The notes under the pieces: generated by a model
Seen by the model: the letters and a program-made list of their open reading frames with translations, nothing else
Databases searched by the model: none
Told to the model about the DNA's origin: nothing
Shown here: in pieces, positions 35,023 to 43,535 of the stretch
How positions within the stretch are numbered: the first letter of the stretch is position 1
How the letters are laid out: every line of letters begins with the position of its first letter
Program-made: the position numbers and the translations under genes
DNA from: Jannaschia marina
GTDB lineage: Bacteria; Pseudomonadota; Alphaproteobacteria; Rhodobacterales; Rhodobacteraceae
NCBI RefSeq assembly: GCF_013404595.1
Contig: NZ_JABVAX010000003.1
Span: 62,001-126,000 of the forward strand
Length of the DNA stretch: 64,000 nucleotides
Direction of reading: 5' to 3'

Positions 35023-35712
35023 CTACTCTCCGTGGGAGGGGCGACCGAAGTTGCGCGGTTGCGGCGTCTCCGGTCCCCAGATCGCGCGATAGCTGTCCAT
35101 GGCGAGGCCCAGACGCTGCAGGAACCACGCGACGAGCAGCAGAAGCAGCCACCAGGAGAGGATGACGATCCACATCCAGACCGGCCCGTTGGCCTGCCAC
35201 ATGCCGGTCAGGATCGTCAGCGCACCAAGGGCCAGCACGCCGTAGCCGAGGCCCTTGTGGACCACCTCGAATACGATGCGCCGGACGGTCATGTCGTAGT
35301 GATCCCCGCGCATCCCCATCGGGTCGGTCGGCCCGCCCTTGGTGCCGCGCAGGAACCCAGAGGCGGCCTGCAGTGCGCCGAAACTCGCCATCGTCCAGCC
35401 CATCCAGTGATGGAGCCAGAGCGTCCCCGTGGTCGAGGTCGCGCCGGGCGAGCGCAGGATGATCGCGACACCGAGGAACATCAGCAGTACGGCCACGACC
35501 TGCGCGATGCGGTGGGTGTTCCACCAGACCTGGCTGTCGAGGTTGGCGGGATAATCCTGCCCCGGGATGACCTTCATGTAACGCGCGACCAGAACGGCGA
35601 GCGGTGCGATCACCCCCCAGGCCAGCGTCATCATCCGCCCGTGCCAGGAGATCACCGCGCCAAGGTCATGGGCCCGGCCCGCATCGATGGGTTGGAGGAG
35701 CCACTCCCACAT
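35023..35712 (-). CDS. Cytochrome b561-like membrane protein
   Basis: 229 aa with about five membrane helices. Histidines lie at helix ends where b-type heme ligands are expected: H24 (SWHGRM), NTHRIAQ, LHHWMGW and VHKGLGY. This matches the cytochrome b561/ferric reductase transmembrane fold. It is the terminal gene of a minus-strand operon with a sugar ABC transporter, seven nt after the second permease, which is an odd partnership. It could relay electrons for ferric reduction or for a membrane-bound sugar dehydrogenase; that is inference. Confidence 0.7.
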   Translation of the reverse strand: MWEWLLQPIDAGRAHDLGAVISWHGRMMTLAWGVIAPLAVLVARYMKVIPGQDYPANLDSQVWWNTHRIAQVVAVLLMFLGVAIILRSPGATSTTGTLWLHHWMGWTMASFGALQAASGFLRGTKGGPTDPMGMRGDHYDMTVRRIVFEVVHKGLGYGVLALGALTILTGMWQANGPVWMWIVILSWWLLLLLVAWFLQRLGLAMDSYRAIWGPETPQPRNFGRPSHGE

Positions 35713-35718
35713 CGGCGC

Positions 35719-36591
35719 TCACCCCTTGACCGCCCCGGCGGTCATGCCGGTGATGATCTGGCGGGAGGCGACGAAGGTGAAGATGATCGGCGGCACGGCG
35801 AGGAGCATTCCCGTCGCCATGATGACCCCCCAGTCGATGTCGTATTCCGTCAGGCTGTTGACGATGGTGACGGGTACCGTCCGGCTGTTGCGATCGGCGA
35901 GCGCGTTGCCGAGCAGGAACTCGTTCCAGGCCACGCGGAACGTGAAGATCGCGGCGGCGGCGAGCCCCGGCTTGATGAGCGGCAGGACCACGAGGAAGAA
36001 CGTCTGGAACGGGTTCGCCCCGTCCATGCGCGCGGCCTCCTCCAGCTGGATCGGGACCTGGACGATGAAGCTCTGCAGGATCCAGACGACGAACGGCAGG
36101 TTCATTGCCGTGTAGATCAAGATGAGGCCCATCCGTGTGCCGTCGATGCCGTACTGGAACGTCCAGATGCCGAAGACCGGCACGAGGAGGACGGCGGGCG
36201 GTACCATCCGCATCATCAGCGTCGTCATCGACACGGTATCGCGCCCCATGAAGCGGAAGCGGACGAGCGCATAGGCGGCCATGCAGCCGATGATGAGCGT
36301 CAGCGCGGTGGAGACCGTGGCCACGATGAGCGAGTTGACGAGCGCGCGCCCGAAGGTCGGGTCGCAGCGGCGGATGTGCTCCACCTCGTACCAGAGCATG
36401 TCGCAGAGCGCGGTCTCGTAATTCTGGATCGTCGGCATGAAGAAGAGGCCGGCAGTGCTCGACATGATGTCGACGTTCAGTTTGAACGACGTCGCGAGCA
36501 TCAGGACGATCGGCCCCGCCGACATCACGACGAGCGCGACGAGGAGGGCATAGAACGCCGGGTTCGGCGCGTTGGTGTCGCGGGCGGCCAT
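35719..36591 (-). CDS. Sugar ABC transporter permease (MalG/UgpE type)
   Basis: 290 aa inner-membrane permease, about six helices, with an EAA loop LEEAARMDGANPFQ near residues 190-205. The start at 36591 shares ATGA with the stop of the other permease. An atypically long periplasmic loop with C-x(n)-C (ALCDMLWYEVEHIRRC, about residues 63-80) follows the first helix and may form a disulfide. Part of the CUT1 importer with the genes at 36591-40094. Confidence 0.9.
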   Translation of the reverse strand: MAARDTNAPNPAFYALLVALVVMSAGPIVLMLATSFKLNVDIMSSTAGLFFMPTIQNYETALCDMLWYEVEHIRRCDPTFGRALVNSLIVATVSTALTLIIGCMAAYALVRFRFMGRDTVSMTTLMMRMVPPAVLLVPVFGIWTFQYGIDGTRMGLILIYTAMNLPFVVWILQSFIVQVPIQLEEAARMDGANPFQTFFLVVLPLIKPGLAAAAIFTFRVAWNEFLLGNALADRNSRTVPVTIVNSLTEYDIDWGVIMATGMLLAVPPIIFTFVASRQIITGMTAGAVKG

Positions 36592-37505
36592 CAGGCGTCC
36601 TCCTCGGCTTCGGCGCGGATGCGGGCGGCGCGGGCGTCCATGACCTTGCCGTAGAAGAACATGGCGAGCGTCAGGACCATCAGCAGGATCAGGAGCAGGT
36701 TCGACATGGCGGCGGCATAGCCCAGCTCCCGGAACTCGGATGCCGTGCGCGAGATGCGCAGCGCCAGGATCTCGGTCGAGAGGCCCGGCCCCCCGTTCGT
36801 CATCACGAGGATGACCTCCAGCACCTTGAAGGCGTCGATCAGGCGCAGGAGCGCGGTCACGATCAGGACGGGCAGCATCAGCGGCAGCTTGATGTAGAGG
36901 ATGAGCTGCCAGCCGGTCGCCCCGTCGATGCGCGCGGCCTCCATCGCGGAACGCGGCAACGACTGCAGCGCGGCGAGCGCCAGGATGAAGATGAAGGGCG
37001 TCCACTGCCAGATGTCGGCGATGACGACCGAGGTGAAGGCCCAGCCACCGTCCGAAAGCCAGGGCACAGGGTCGAGGCCCATGGACTTCAGCGTCCGGTT
37101 CAGGATGCCCACCGTGGGGTGGTACATGTAGCGCCACATTAGGCCGACCACGATCGGCGCGATCATCATCGGCAGGATGAAGACCGTCCGCAGGATCGAC
37201 ATGCCCTTGAGCTGCCGGTCGAGGAGAAGGGCGAGGCCCACGCCGAGCACCATCTCGACGGTGACGACGATGGCCGCGAAGCGAAGTGTCACGCCGAGGC
37301 TTTCGAGGAAGGCCTCGTCGCCGAGGAGATTGACGTAGTTGCGCAGGCCGACGAACTCGGCCTCGCCGATGCGCTGGCTCGGGTTCCAGTCGAGGAAGCT
37401 GGCCCAGACCATGTAGCCGACCGGATAGAGCAGGGCGACCACGAGGATCGCGACAGCCGGCGCAAGGAAGAGGTAGGGCGTCAGGCGATTGGCGTTGGCG
37501 AGCAT
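36591..37505 (-). CDS. Sugar ABC transporter permease (MalF/UgpA type)
   Basis: 304 aa permease with about six helices and an EAA loop MEAARIDGATGWQL around residues 186-200. Follows the binding-protein gene after a 137-nt gap containing a large palindromic repeat, and overlaps the next permease by four bases. Confidence 0.9.
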   Translation of the reverse strand: MLANANRLTPYLFLAPAVAILVVALLYPVGYMVWASFLDWNPSQRIGEAEFVGLRNYVNLLGDEAFLESLGVTLRFAAIVVTVEMVLGVGLALLLDRQLKGMSILRTVFILPMMIAPIVVGLMWRYMYHPTVGILNRTLKSMGLDPVPWLSDGGWAFTSVVIADIWQWTPFIFILALAALQSLPRSAMEAARIDGATGWQLILYIKLPLMLPVLIVTALLRLIDAFKVLEVILVMTNGGPGLSTEILALRISRTASEFRELGYAAAMSNLLLILLMVLTLAMFFYGKVMDARAARIRAEAEEDA

Positions 37506-37526
37506 GGTCTTTCCCGTCGGGGTGGC

Positions 37527-37592
37527 GTCGTCCTCGGGCTCGACCCGAGGACCTCTTGGTCGGGAGATCCTCGGGTCGAGCCCGAGGATGAC
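37527..37592. repeat. Large inverted repeat made of two palindromic units
   Basis: Two 21-bp units, TCCTCGGG-N5-CCCGAGGA, at 37531-37551 and 37568-37588 are exact reverse complements. With flanks they form 29-nt arms (37527-37555 and 37564-37592) with two mispairs around an 8-nt loop. It lies between the binding-protein and permease genes, like REP/BIME elements. A third copy of the unit is at 53707-53737. Confidence 0.85.
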
Positions 37593-37642
37593 GGTGCGGG
37601 GACCGGCGCCGGAGCGCCGGACCCTCTGTCAGCTGGGCGCGA

Positions 37643-38977
37643 TCACTCGGCGTCCTGCCAGGCGTAGTAGCCGGCTTCCTCCATGGTCGCGCGGGCCCGC
37701 TCGGCCACGCCGTCGAGGGCTTCCTGCGGGTCGAGCCCTTCGGTCAGCACCTGGCTCATGGTGGTGCCGATGTCGGCGTTGATCTGGCCCCAGGTCGGGA
37801 TGATCGGGCGCCAGTCGGGGTCCGCGAACTCTAGCGCCTCGCCGAAGGTGGCCGAGTAGGGATACTTCTCGTTCAGCTCCGCGTTCTGGTACGTCGAGAA
37901 GCGCGACGGGTTGCCGCCCTCCATCGCCACGGCCAGGTCGCCCTTCTTGGAGGTGAGCCACTGCATCAGCAGGAAGGCCGCCTCCTTGTTGGGCGCATTC
38001 GACGGGATGGCGAGACCGAAGCCGCCGGTCTGGCTGCCGCGGCGCACGCCCTCGGGGTGCATCGCATAGCCGACGTTGCCGGCGACGGTCGACTGCGACG
38101 GGTCTTCGAAGCCCGCCGCGAAGGCGATGCTGTCCATAAACATCGCGGCCTGACCCTGCTTGAAGGCCGCGGCGGCCTCGGCCGGGCCGAAGGTCGTGCC
38201 ACCCTCGGGGCCGCAATCCACGATGGTCTTGAGCGCGTTGGCCGCGGCGACGCCTGCCTCGTTGTTGATGATCGGCTCCCAGTTGTCGTCGAAGACCCGA
38301 CCGCCGAGCGGGGCAAGGTGCAGCAGGAAGGCGTGGCTTGCCTGGTGGCCGGAAGCCGCGCGCGAGGCCATGCCGCCCATGCCGGGCTCCAGCTCGGGGA
38401 TCTGGCAGGCGATTTCCAGCAGTTCGTCGTAGTTCGTCGGCACCTCGATCCCGTGCTTCTCGAAGATGTCCTTGCGGTAGGCGAGCACCGAGGTCTCGGA
38501 ACCGAAGGGGATGCCGAAGGCGGAGCCCAGCTGGCCGGGCAGATAGCCCTTGGACCCGCCGGCGACGCCGATGTTCTCGACATAGCCGGTGATGAGGTCC
38601 GACTGGTCATAGTTCGGATCGGCCAGCGCCGGGTTCATGAAGTACTTGGCGAGGTTCTCCAGCTGGTCGGCATAAACGTAGTCGGCCTTGGAGAAGACAA
38701 CGTAGGAGATGAGGTCGTAGTCGCCCTCGTCCTTTGTTAGCTCGAGCGTCTGACGCTCGCGCATCTTGAGGTACTGAAGCTGGTCGACCTCGACCTCGAT
38801 GCCCGTCTCCTCGGTGAACTGGTCGAGGACGTTGATCGCCGCGTCGTAGTGCGGGTGCGCGGGGAAGTTCACGACGAGGGTCGTTCCCTCATAGGGCGCA
38901 TAGGGGTTGGCGAGCGCCGTCGTCGCCGTCAGCGCGGCGACGGCTGCGCCGCTGAGCGTGGTCTTGAGATGCAGCAT
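37643..38977 (-). CDS. Sugar ABC transporter substrate-binding protein
   Basis: 444 aa family-1 solute-binding protein with a signal peptide ending at ALANPYA (about residue 23). GGGAGG precedes the ATG. It is positioned between its ATPase (upstream) and the permeases (downstream), separated from the latter by the palindromic repeat. The regulon operator upstream of the ATPase gene suggests an aldonate, uronate or related sugar ligand; the sequence alone does not specify it. Confidence 0.9.
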   Translation of the reverse strand: MLHLKTTLSGAAVAALTATTALANPYAPYEGTTLVVNFPAHPHYDAAINVLDQFTEETGIEVEVDQLQYLKMRERQTLELTKDEGDYDLISYVVFSKADYVYADQLENLAKYFMNPALADPNYDQSDLITGYVENIGVAGGSKGYLPGQLGSAFGIPFGSETSVLAYRKDIFEKHGIEVPTNYDELLEIACQIPELEPGMGGMASRAASGHQASHAFLLHLAPLGGRVFDDNWEPIINNEAGVAAANALKTIVDCGPEGGTTFGPAEAAAAFKQGQAAMFMDSIAFAAGFEDPSQSTVAGNVGYAMHPEGVRRGSQTGGFGLAIPSNAPNKEAAFLLMQWLTSKKGDLAVAMEGGNPSRFSTYQNAELNEKYPYSATFGEALEFADPDWRPIIPTWGQINADIGTTMSQVLTEGLDPQEALDGVAERARATMEEAGYYAWQDAE

Positions 38978-39011
38978 TTGGTTTCCTCCCTGAAGATGCT
39001 GTCGTTATCGA

Positions 39012-40094
39012 TCAGATCCTGAGCCCGCTTTCGCGGTCGAAGATCATCAATTCATCGGTGAGCACGCCGAAGGCGCGGGTCGTGCCCGGCGCGATCGGCG
39101 TCGCGCTGTTGGCTTCCACGAGGACTTCTTCGTCGCCGCAGCGGGTCACCAGGACAGATTGCGCGCCGAGATACTCCGAGACGACGACGCGCAGCTCGAT
39201 CTCCGCGCCGGGCACGGTGTCGAGCGTGACCGACGACGGGCGCAGGCCCAGTGTGACCGTCCGGGCAGCGTGCGCGCGGCCGCGCGTGGCGAGGGCTTCG
39301 GGCAGTGGCAGGTCGAAGCCGTCGCCCCGGACGCGGAGCGCGCCGTCCGCCTCCGTCAACTCGCCGTCGAGAAAGTTCATCGTCGGGCTGCCGATGAACC
39401 CCGCGACGAACCTGTTGACGGGCGACTTGAAGAGTTCCTCGGGCGTGCCCTGCTGCTGGATGCGGCCGTTCGCCATGACGACGATCCGGTCGCCGAGCGT
39501 CATCGCCTCGACCTGATCGTGGGTGACGTAGACCATGTTCTTGTCGATCGTATTGCGCATCTCGGCGAGTTCGGTGCGCATCTTGGCGCGCAGCTTGGCA
39601 TCGAGGTTCGAGAGCGGCTCGTCGAAGAGGAACGTGCCCGCGTCGCGCACCATCGCCCGGCCCATGGCGACCCGCTGGCGCTGTCCGCCCGAAAGCTCCG
39701 CCGGCTTGCGGTCGAGGAGGTGGGCGATGTTGAGAAGCTCCGCCGTGCGCTTCACGCGATCGTCGATCTCGGACTTCGAGACTTTCGCGAGGCGCAGCGC
39801 GAAGGACATGTTCCGTGCGATGTTCATGTGCGGGTAGAGCGCGTAGTCCTGAAACACCATCGCGATGTCGCGGGCCTTCGGATCGAGATGGCTGATCGGC
39901 TTGCCATCGAAGGTGATTTCCCCGCCCGAGAGCGTTTCGAGACCGGCCAGAATGCGCAGCGTCGTCGACTTGCCGCAGCCCGAGGGGCCGACGAGCACGG
40001 TGAACTCGCTGTCGTCGAGGTGCAGGTTGAACGGTTCGAGCACGCGGACGGCACCGAAGGATTTCTCGACGTTGTCGAAGACGATTTCAGGCAC
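39012..40094 (-). CDS. Sugar ABC transporter ATP-binding protein (UgpC/MalK type)
   Basis: 360 aa ATPase: Walker [10 protein letters not shown] at 36-44, LSGGQ near 135, Walker B FLFDEP near 158, H-loop VTHDQ, and a C-terminal TOBE domain. Starts with GTG at 40094 behind GGGAGGG. First gene of the minus-strand CUT1 operon, with operator 3 at 40115 just upstream. Confidence 0.92.
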   Translation of the reverse strand: MPEIVFDNVEKSFGAVRVLEPFNLHLDDSEFTVLVGPSGCGKSTTLRILAGLETLSGGEITFDGKPISHLDPKARDIAMVFQDYALYPHMNIARNMSFALRLAKVSKSEIDDRVKRTAELLNIAHLLDRKPAELSGGQRQRVAMGRAMVRDAGTFLFDEPLSNLDAKLRAKMRTELAEMRNTIDKNMVYVTHDQVEAMTLGDRIVVMANGRIQQQGTPEELFKSPVNRFVAGFIGSPTMNFLDGELTEADGALRVRGDGFDLPLPEALATRGRAHAARTVTLGLRPSSVTLDTVPGAEIELRVVVSEYLGAQSVLVTRCGDEEVLVEANSATPIAPGTTRAFGVLTDELMIFDRESGLRI

Positions 40095-40114
40095 CCGGCC
40101 CTCCCATGCCAGTT

Positions 40115-40126
40115 GGTATCGTTAAC
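40115..40126. promoter_or_regulatory. Sugar-acid regulon operator 3a (CUT1 transporter side)
   Basis: GGTATCGTTAAC, 21 nt upstream of the ATPase start codon in the divergent region with a LacI gene. Same sequence as the sites at 30944, 41251 and 45446. Confidence 0.78.
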
Positions 40127-40171
40127 TTTACAACCCATCTGTCATCGGGGAAGGCGGCTTGTGCGGCAACA

Positions 40172-40187
40172 ACGTTAACGTTAACGT
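40172..40187. promoter_or_regulatory. Sugar-acid regulon operator 3b (perfect palindrome, LacI side)
   Basis: ACGTTAACGTTAACGT is a perfect 16-bp palindrome about 35 nt upstream of the LacI gene starting at 40223. Probably an autoregulatory operator that can also loop with the site 57 nt away. Confidence 0.75.
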
Positions 40188-40222
40188 GCCAATGTTAAAA
40201 CTTTTCGGTGAGAACGAGTTGC

Positions 40223-41239
40223 ATGACGCGCCGTCCGCGGACATCGACCTCCGGCATCTACACGGTCGCCGCAGAGGCGGGCGTGAGCGTGATGACGGTG
40301 AGCCGGGCCATGCGCGGGGTGGAGGGCGTTTCGGCCAAGAAGCGCGAGGCGATTCTGCAGATCGCGCGACGTCTCAACTATGTGCCCAACTCGAACGCGC
40401 GGGCTCTTTCGCAGACCAATGCCGACCTGATCGGGATTTCCCTGCCGACGCTCGTGAACGACGTCTTCGCCGATATTCTCGACGGGATGCGAGGCACCTT
40501 CGAGCGGGCCGGCTACTCCACCGTCATCGACACGACCGAATACGACGAGGCGCGGGAATTGCGGTGGGTGTCGCGCCTTCTGTCGTGGCGGCCCGCCGCG
40601 CTCGTGCTGACGGGGGTGCATCACCACCCCGATCTGAAACCTATGCTGCGTGACGCCGGTATACCCACGCTCGAAACCTGGGATTTCGCGCCCGACCCGA
40701 TCGACATCTGCGTCGGTGTCGACCATCGCGCGGCGGGGGCCGAGGTGGCCGCCTACGTGAAGGGCCTCGGATACCGGCGACCCGCTTTCGTGGGGGCGAG
40801 CCCGGGAACGGATCCGCGGGCGGATGCGCGGGCGGTTGGGGTCGGTTCGGTCTTCGACACGCCGCTTCTGCGGCCGGTTCTGACCCATGACAATCCGTTC
40901 CGGGTCGGGGCGGCCGGACTGCGGGCCGCCCTCACGGAAGGGGAGCCCGACGTCATCTTCTTTCTCAACGATCTGATGGCCTTCGGTGGCCTGACGGCGG
41001 CCGAGGCGGCGGGGCGCGGCGTTCCCGGCGATCTCGGGATCGTCGGGTTCAACGCGCTCGGTCTCAACACGGTGCTGCCCGTGCGGCTGACGACCGTTTC
41101 CACCCCGCGCCGGCAGATGGGTGTCATGGGGGCGCGCAGTCTGCTTGCGCGGCTCAACGGCGTGCGCGGCGCGCGGGCCACGCCCCTCGCCGTCGAGGTG
41201 CAGCCGGGCGGGACGACGCGGTTGCAAGCCGGGGCCTGA
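40223..41239 (+). CDS. LacI-family regulator A of the sugar-acid island
   Basis: 338 aa. N-terminal HTH with AAEAGVSVMTVSRAMRG (about residues 14-30) and a type-I periplasmic-binding-like sensor. ATG at 40223 preferred over GTG at 40208; both are in frame. Divergent from the CUT1 transporter and followed 35 nt later by a second LacI gene. The recognition helix VMTVSRA is shared with regulator B, consistent with binding the same operator family. Confidence 0.88.
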   Translation: MTRRPRTSTSGIYTVAAEAGVSVMTVSRAMRGVEGVSAKKREAILQIARRLNYVPNSNARALSQTNADLIGISLPTLVNDVFADILDGMRGTFERAGYSTVIDTTEYDEARELRWVSRLLSWRPAALVLTGVHHHPDLKPMLRDAGIPTLETWDFAPDPIDICVGVDHRAAGAEVAAYVKGLGYRRPAFVGASPGTDPRADARAVGVGSVFDTPLLRPVLTHDNPFRVGAAGLRAALTEGEPDVIFFLNDLMAFGGLTAAEAAGRGVPGDLGIVGFNALGLNTVLPVRLTTVSTPRRQMGVMGARSLLARLNGVRGARATPLAVEVQPGGTTRLQAGA

Positions 41240-41250
41240 TCCGGTCTTAT

Positions 41251-41264
41251 GGTATCGTTAACAT
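41251..41264. promoter_or_regulatory. Sugar-acid regulon operator 4 (in front of LacI regulator B)
   Basis: GGTATCGTTAACAT lies 10 nt before the chosen start of the second LacI gene, overlapping its likely ribosome-loading region, a position suited to autorepression. Confidence 0.75.
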
Positions 41265-41274
41265 GAGGCAGGAC

Positions 41275-42285
41275 ATGGCGCGCACCCCGACGATGAAAGA
41301 CGTGGCGAAGGCGGCCGGCGTCTCGGTGATGACCGTGAGCCGCGCCTTCAAGAGCGACGCTTCGGTGGGCGACGAGACGCGCAAGCGGATCCGGGCTGCG
41401 GCGGACGACCTGGGCTACGTCTTCGACAGCACCGCCGCCAACCTGCGTAGCCAGCGCAGCCATTTCGTCGCCGTCACCATCCCCTCGATCAACAACGGCA
41501 ATTTTGCCGGCACCGTCGAGGCGATGACGACCCGGCTGTCGCAATCGGGCTATCAGGTTCTGCTCGGCCATACGAACTACGACATCCTGCGCGAAGAGCA
41601 GCTCATCGAGGAGTTCCTGAGCCGCCGCCCCGAGGCCGTCGTCGTCACCGGCGGCCGCCACACCGACCGCGCCCGCAGGCTCCTGGCGCAGTCGGGCGTC
41701 CCGGTGATCGAGACGTGGGATCTGCCGCCCGACCCGATCGGCCATGTCGTCGGCTTCTCCAACGCGGCCTGCATGGACCTACTCGTTGCGCATCTGGTGG
41801 AGCAGGGGTTGAGCCGGATCGCCTTCATCGGCGGCGACGTCGATGGCGACACCCGCGGTTCCGACCGTCGGCGCGGCTTCGTCGCGGCGATGGAGGCGCG
41901 AGGCCTCGACGCGGGCCGCCTGATCCGGGCGGGGCAGCCGCCGATTTCCATGCACGAGGGGGCCGTGGCGATGGCCCATCTCCTCGACAGCCAGTCGGAC
42001 ACGGACGCGGTGATCTGTGTCTCCGATCTCTCTGCCTTTGGGGCGCTCACCGAATGCCAGCGCCGTGGTGTGGACGTCCCGGGCGACATCGCGGTCGCGG
42101 GCTTCGGGGCCTACGACATCGCGGGCATCTGCGTGCCGACGCTCACCACCGTCGATCCGATGCCGGCCCGCATCGGGGAGGAGGCCGCGAGCCTCGTCCT
42201 CGACCTGATCGGCGCGCCGGCTGGCCCGGCGCTGACGCGGATCACGCCCGTCCTGAAGGTCGGACAGTCGACCGTCCGAAGCTGA
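41275..42285 (+). CDS. LacI-family regulator B of the sugar-acid island (GntR/IdnR-like)
   Basis: 336 aa from the ATG at 41275 (GAGGCAGG upstream; an ATG at 41263 is in frame). HTH is MKDVAKAAGVSVMTVSRAF. The sensor domain resembles E. coli GntR-type gluconate repressors (VTIPSINNGNF, ETWDLPPDPIGHVVGFSN). It is the best candidate for a gluconate/idonate-responsive regulator of the recurring operator. Co-directional with regulator A. Confidence 0.88.
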   Translation: MARTPTMKDVAKAAGVSVMTVSRAFKSDASVGDETRKRIRAAADDLGYVFDSTAANLRSQRSHFVAVTIPSINNGNFAGTVEAMTTRLSQSGYQVLLGHTNYDILREEQLIEEFLSRRPEAVVVTGGRHTDRARRLLAQSGVPVIETWDLPPDPIGHVVGFSNAACMDLLVAHLVEQGLSRIAFIGGDVDGDTRGSDRRRGFVAAMEARGLDAGRLIRAGQPPISMHEGAVAMAHLLDSQSDTDAVICVSDLSAFGALTECQRRGVDVPGDIAVAGFGAYDIAGICVPTLTTVDPMPARIGEEAASLVLDLIGAPAGPALTRITPVLKVGQSTVRS

Positions 42286-42288
42286 CGC

Positions 42289-42316
42289 AAAAGGGCCACC
42301 CCCGAAGGGATGGCCC
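42289..42316 (-). terminator. Intrinsic terminator of the minus-strand CUT2 operon
   Basis: On the minus strand, GGGCCATCCC and GGGGGTGGCCC flank a short TTC-containing loop and are followed by TTTT: a classical rho-independent terminator 30-57 nt after the binding-protein stop. It lies just after the LacI stop on the other strand and may act on both. Confidence 0.82.
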
Positions 42317-42345
42317 GGCCGCTCAGGGGGAGAGGCTGCGCGGCC

Positions 42346-43482
42346 TTAGCGTTCGAGCGCGCCGACGCCCGAGAAACGGAAGGCTTCGGTCTGGAGCGCG
42401 TCGAGCTCTTCGGCCGACATCTGGTCGTGGGCGATCTGGATCCGGCCCAGGAAGACGAAGGGCAGCTCTTCCGCCCGCTCCTCCAGGTGGTACTTGATCG
42501 CCTCGGCCGTCGCGGCCCCCACGTCGTCCCCCATGCGCATCGGCGTGGCATCCAGTTCGCCCCGGCGGATCGCGTCGAGTTCGAGCCCGGTGCCGCCCCA
42601 ACCGGTCGAGAAGACGTCGCCCGCCTTGTCGACGGCCAGCTGCGCTTCGACAGAGCCCATGGACATGGCCGTGTTCGCGTTATGGATGACGGTCGCCTCG
42701 GGGTAGGCCTGCAGGATGAGCGAGGTGCCCTCGAAGCCGCCCTCGCGGGTGTATTCGCCGTAGTGTTCATAGGCGAGCTCCCAGTTGCCCTTCTCCTCGA
42801 CGCAGGCGGCCCAGTCGCCCGAACGCTGATTGTCGGTGATGCCCGGGATGCCGCGGTTCATGGCATAGGTCACGTCGTTGCCCAGACGCTCGACCATGTA
42901 GTCGCAGATGATCAGCGCGCCGGCGGCCGAGGAGAAGTCGAACCAGTTGGCCGGCTGGTTTTCGAGGTACTGCAGCGGCGTGTGGAAAGCCCAGACGAAG
43001 GTGGTGATGTCTGGGTTCGCGGCGAGCTTGTCGATGTTGTCGGCCTGCGTGGCGAGTTCCGAGGGGCCGAAGATGACGAAGTCGTAGAGATCCGCGTCCT
43101 GATCCACCTGGCTGGCGTAGGTGGCCTGCAGCGAATGCTCGATCTGGCGGCTGGCGAATTCGGTCGTCTCGTAGGCGATGCCGAGCTCGTCGAGCCGCTT
43201 GGTCAGCGCCAGGTAGTTGCGCGCCCAGAAGTCCGACGTGTCGGCCGACGGATAGATCAGCGCGATCTGGAGCGGGTTCTCGAGCGTGCCCTTGAAGGGC
43301 TCGGCCTCGGCGCCGACGACGGCCTGCAGCGCGTCGAGCGTCCCCTCGGCGTTCACCTGCTCGGGCAGCCAGTAATCGCGGTCCCCGTCGTCGGGCAGCG
43401 TCTTGAGCGGCAGATGCCCGTCGGCCTGTGCCATGCCGGCGGCCAGGATGCTGGTCATCAGAAGTGTGGTGATCGTTTTCAT
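42346..43482 (-). CDS. CUT2 (ribose-type) ABC substrate-binding protein 2
   Basis: 378 aa LacI-like periplasmic binding protein with a signal peptide (cleavage near AQADGH, residue 20). The start at 43482 follows GGGAGGAAAC. Relative to typical RbsB it has about 60 extra residues, including an N-terminal segment before the first Rossmann strand (LQIALIYPS), reminiscent of TorT/LuxP-like receptors. Last gene of an ATPase-permease-binding protein operon controlled by operator 5. Confidence 0.87.
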   Translation of the reverse strand: MKTITTLLMTSILAAGMAQADGHLPLKTLPDDGDRDYWLPEQVNAEGTLDALQAVVGAEAEPFKGTLENPLQIALIYPSADTSDFWARNYLALTKRLDELGIAYETTEFASRQIEHSLQATYASQVDQDADLYDFVIFGPSELATQADNIDKLAANPDITTFVWAFHTPLQYLENQPANWFDFSSAAGALIICDYMVERLGNDVTYAMNRGIPGITDNQRSGDWAACVEEKGNWELAYEHYGEYTREGGFEGTSLILQAYPEATVIHNANTAMSMGSVEAQLAVDKAGDVFSTGWGGTGLELDAIRRGELDATPMRMGDDVGAATAEAIKYHLEERAEELPFVFLGRIQIAHDQMSAEELDALQTEAFRFSGVGALER

Positions 43483-43506
43483 CTTGTTTCCTCCCAGAAA
43501 GATGAA

Positions 43507-43524
43507 GGGGGCGGGATTGCCCCC
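43507..43524 (-). terminator. Hairpin between permease and binding-protein genes
   Basis: GGGGGC (43507-43512) and GCCCCC (43519-43524) form a 6-bp stem with a 6-nt loop in the 53-nt gap between the permease and the binding-protein gene. Probably an RNA processing or stability element favouring the downstream binding protein. Confidence 0.45.
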
Positions 43525-43535
43525 CGGGTGGTTGG

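Noticed and set aside
37527..37592. CRISPR repeat or insertion-sequence end
   Set aside because: Only two inverted units without spacers, no cas or transposase gene nearby, no target duplication; fits a REP-like element.
40208..40222. GTG start at 40208 for LacI regulator A
   Set aside because: Possible, but the ATG at 40223 gives the usual N-terminal spacing to the helix-turn-helix.
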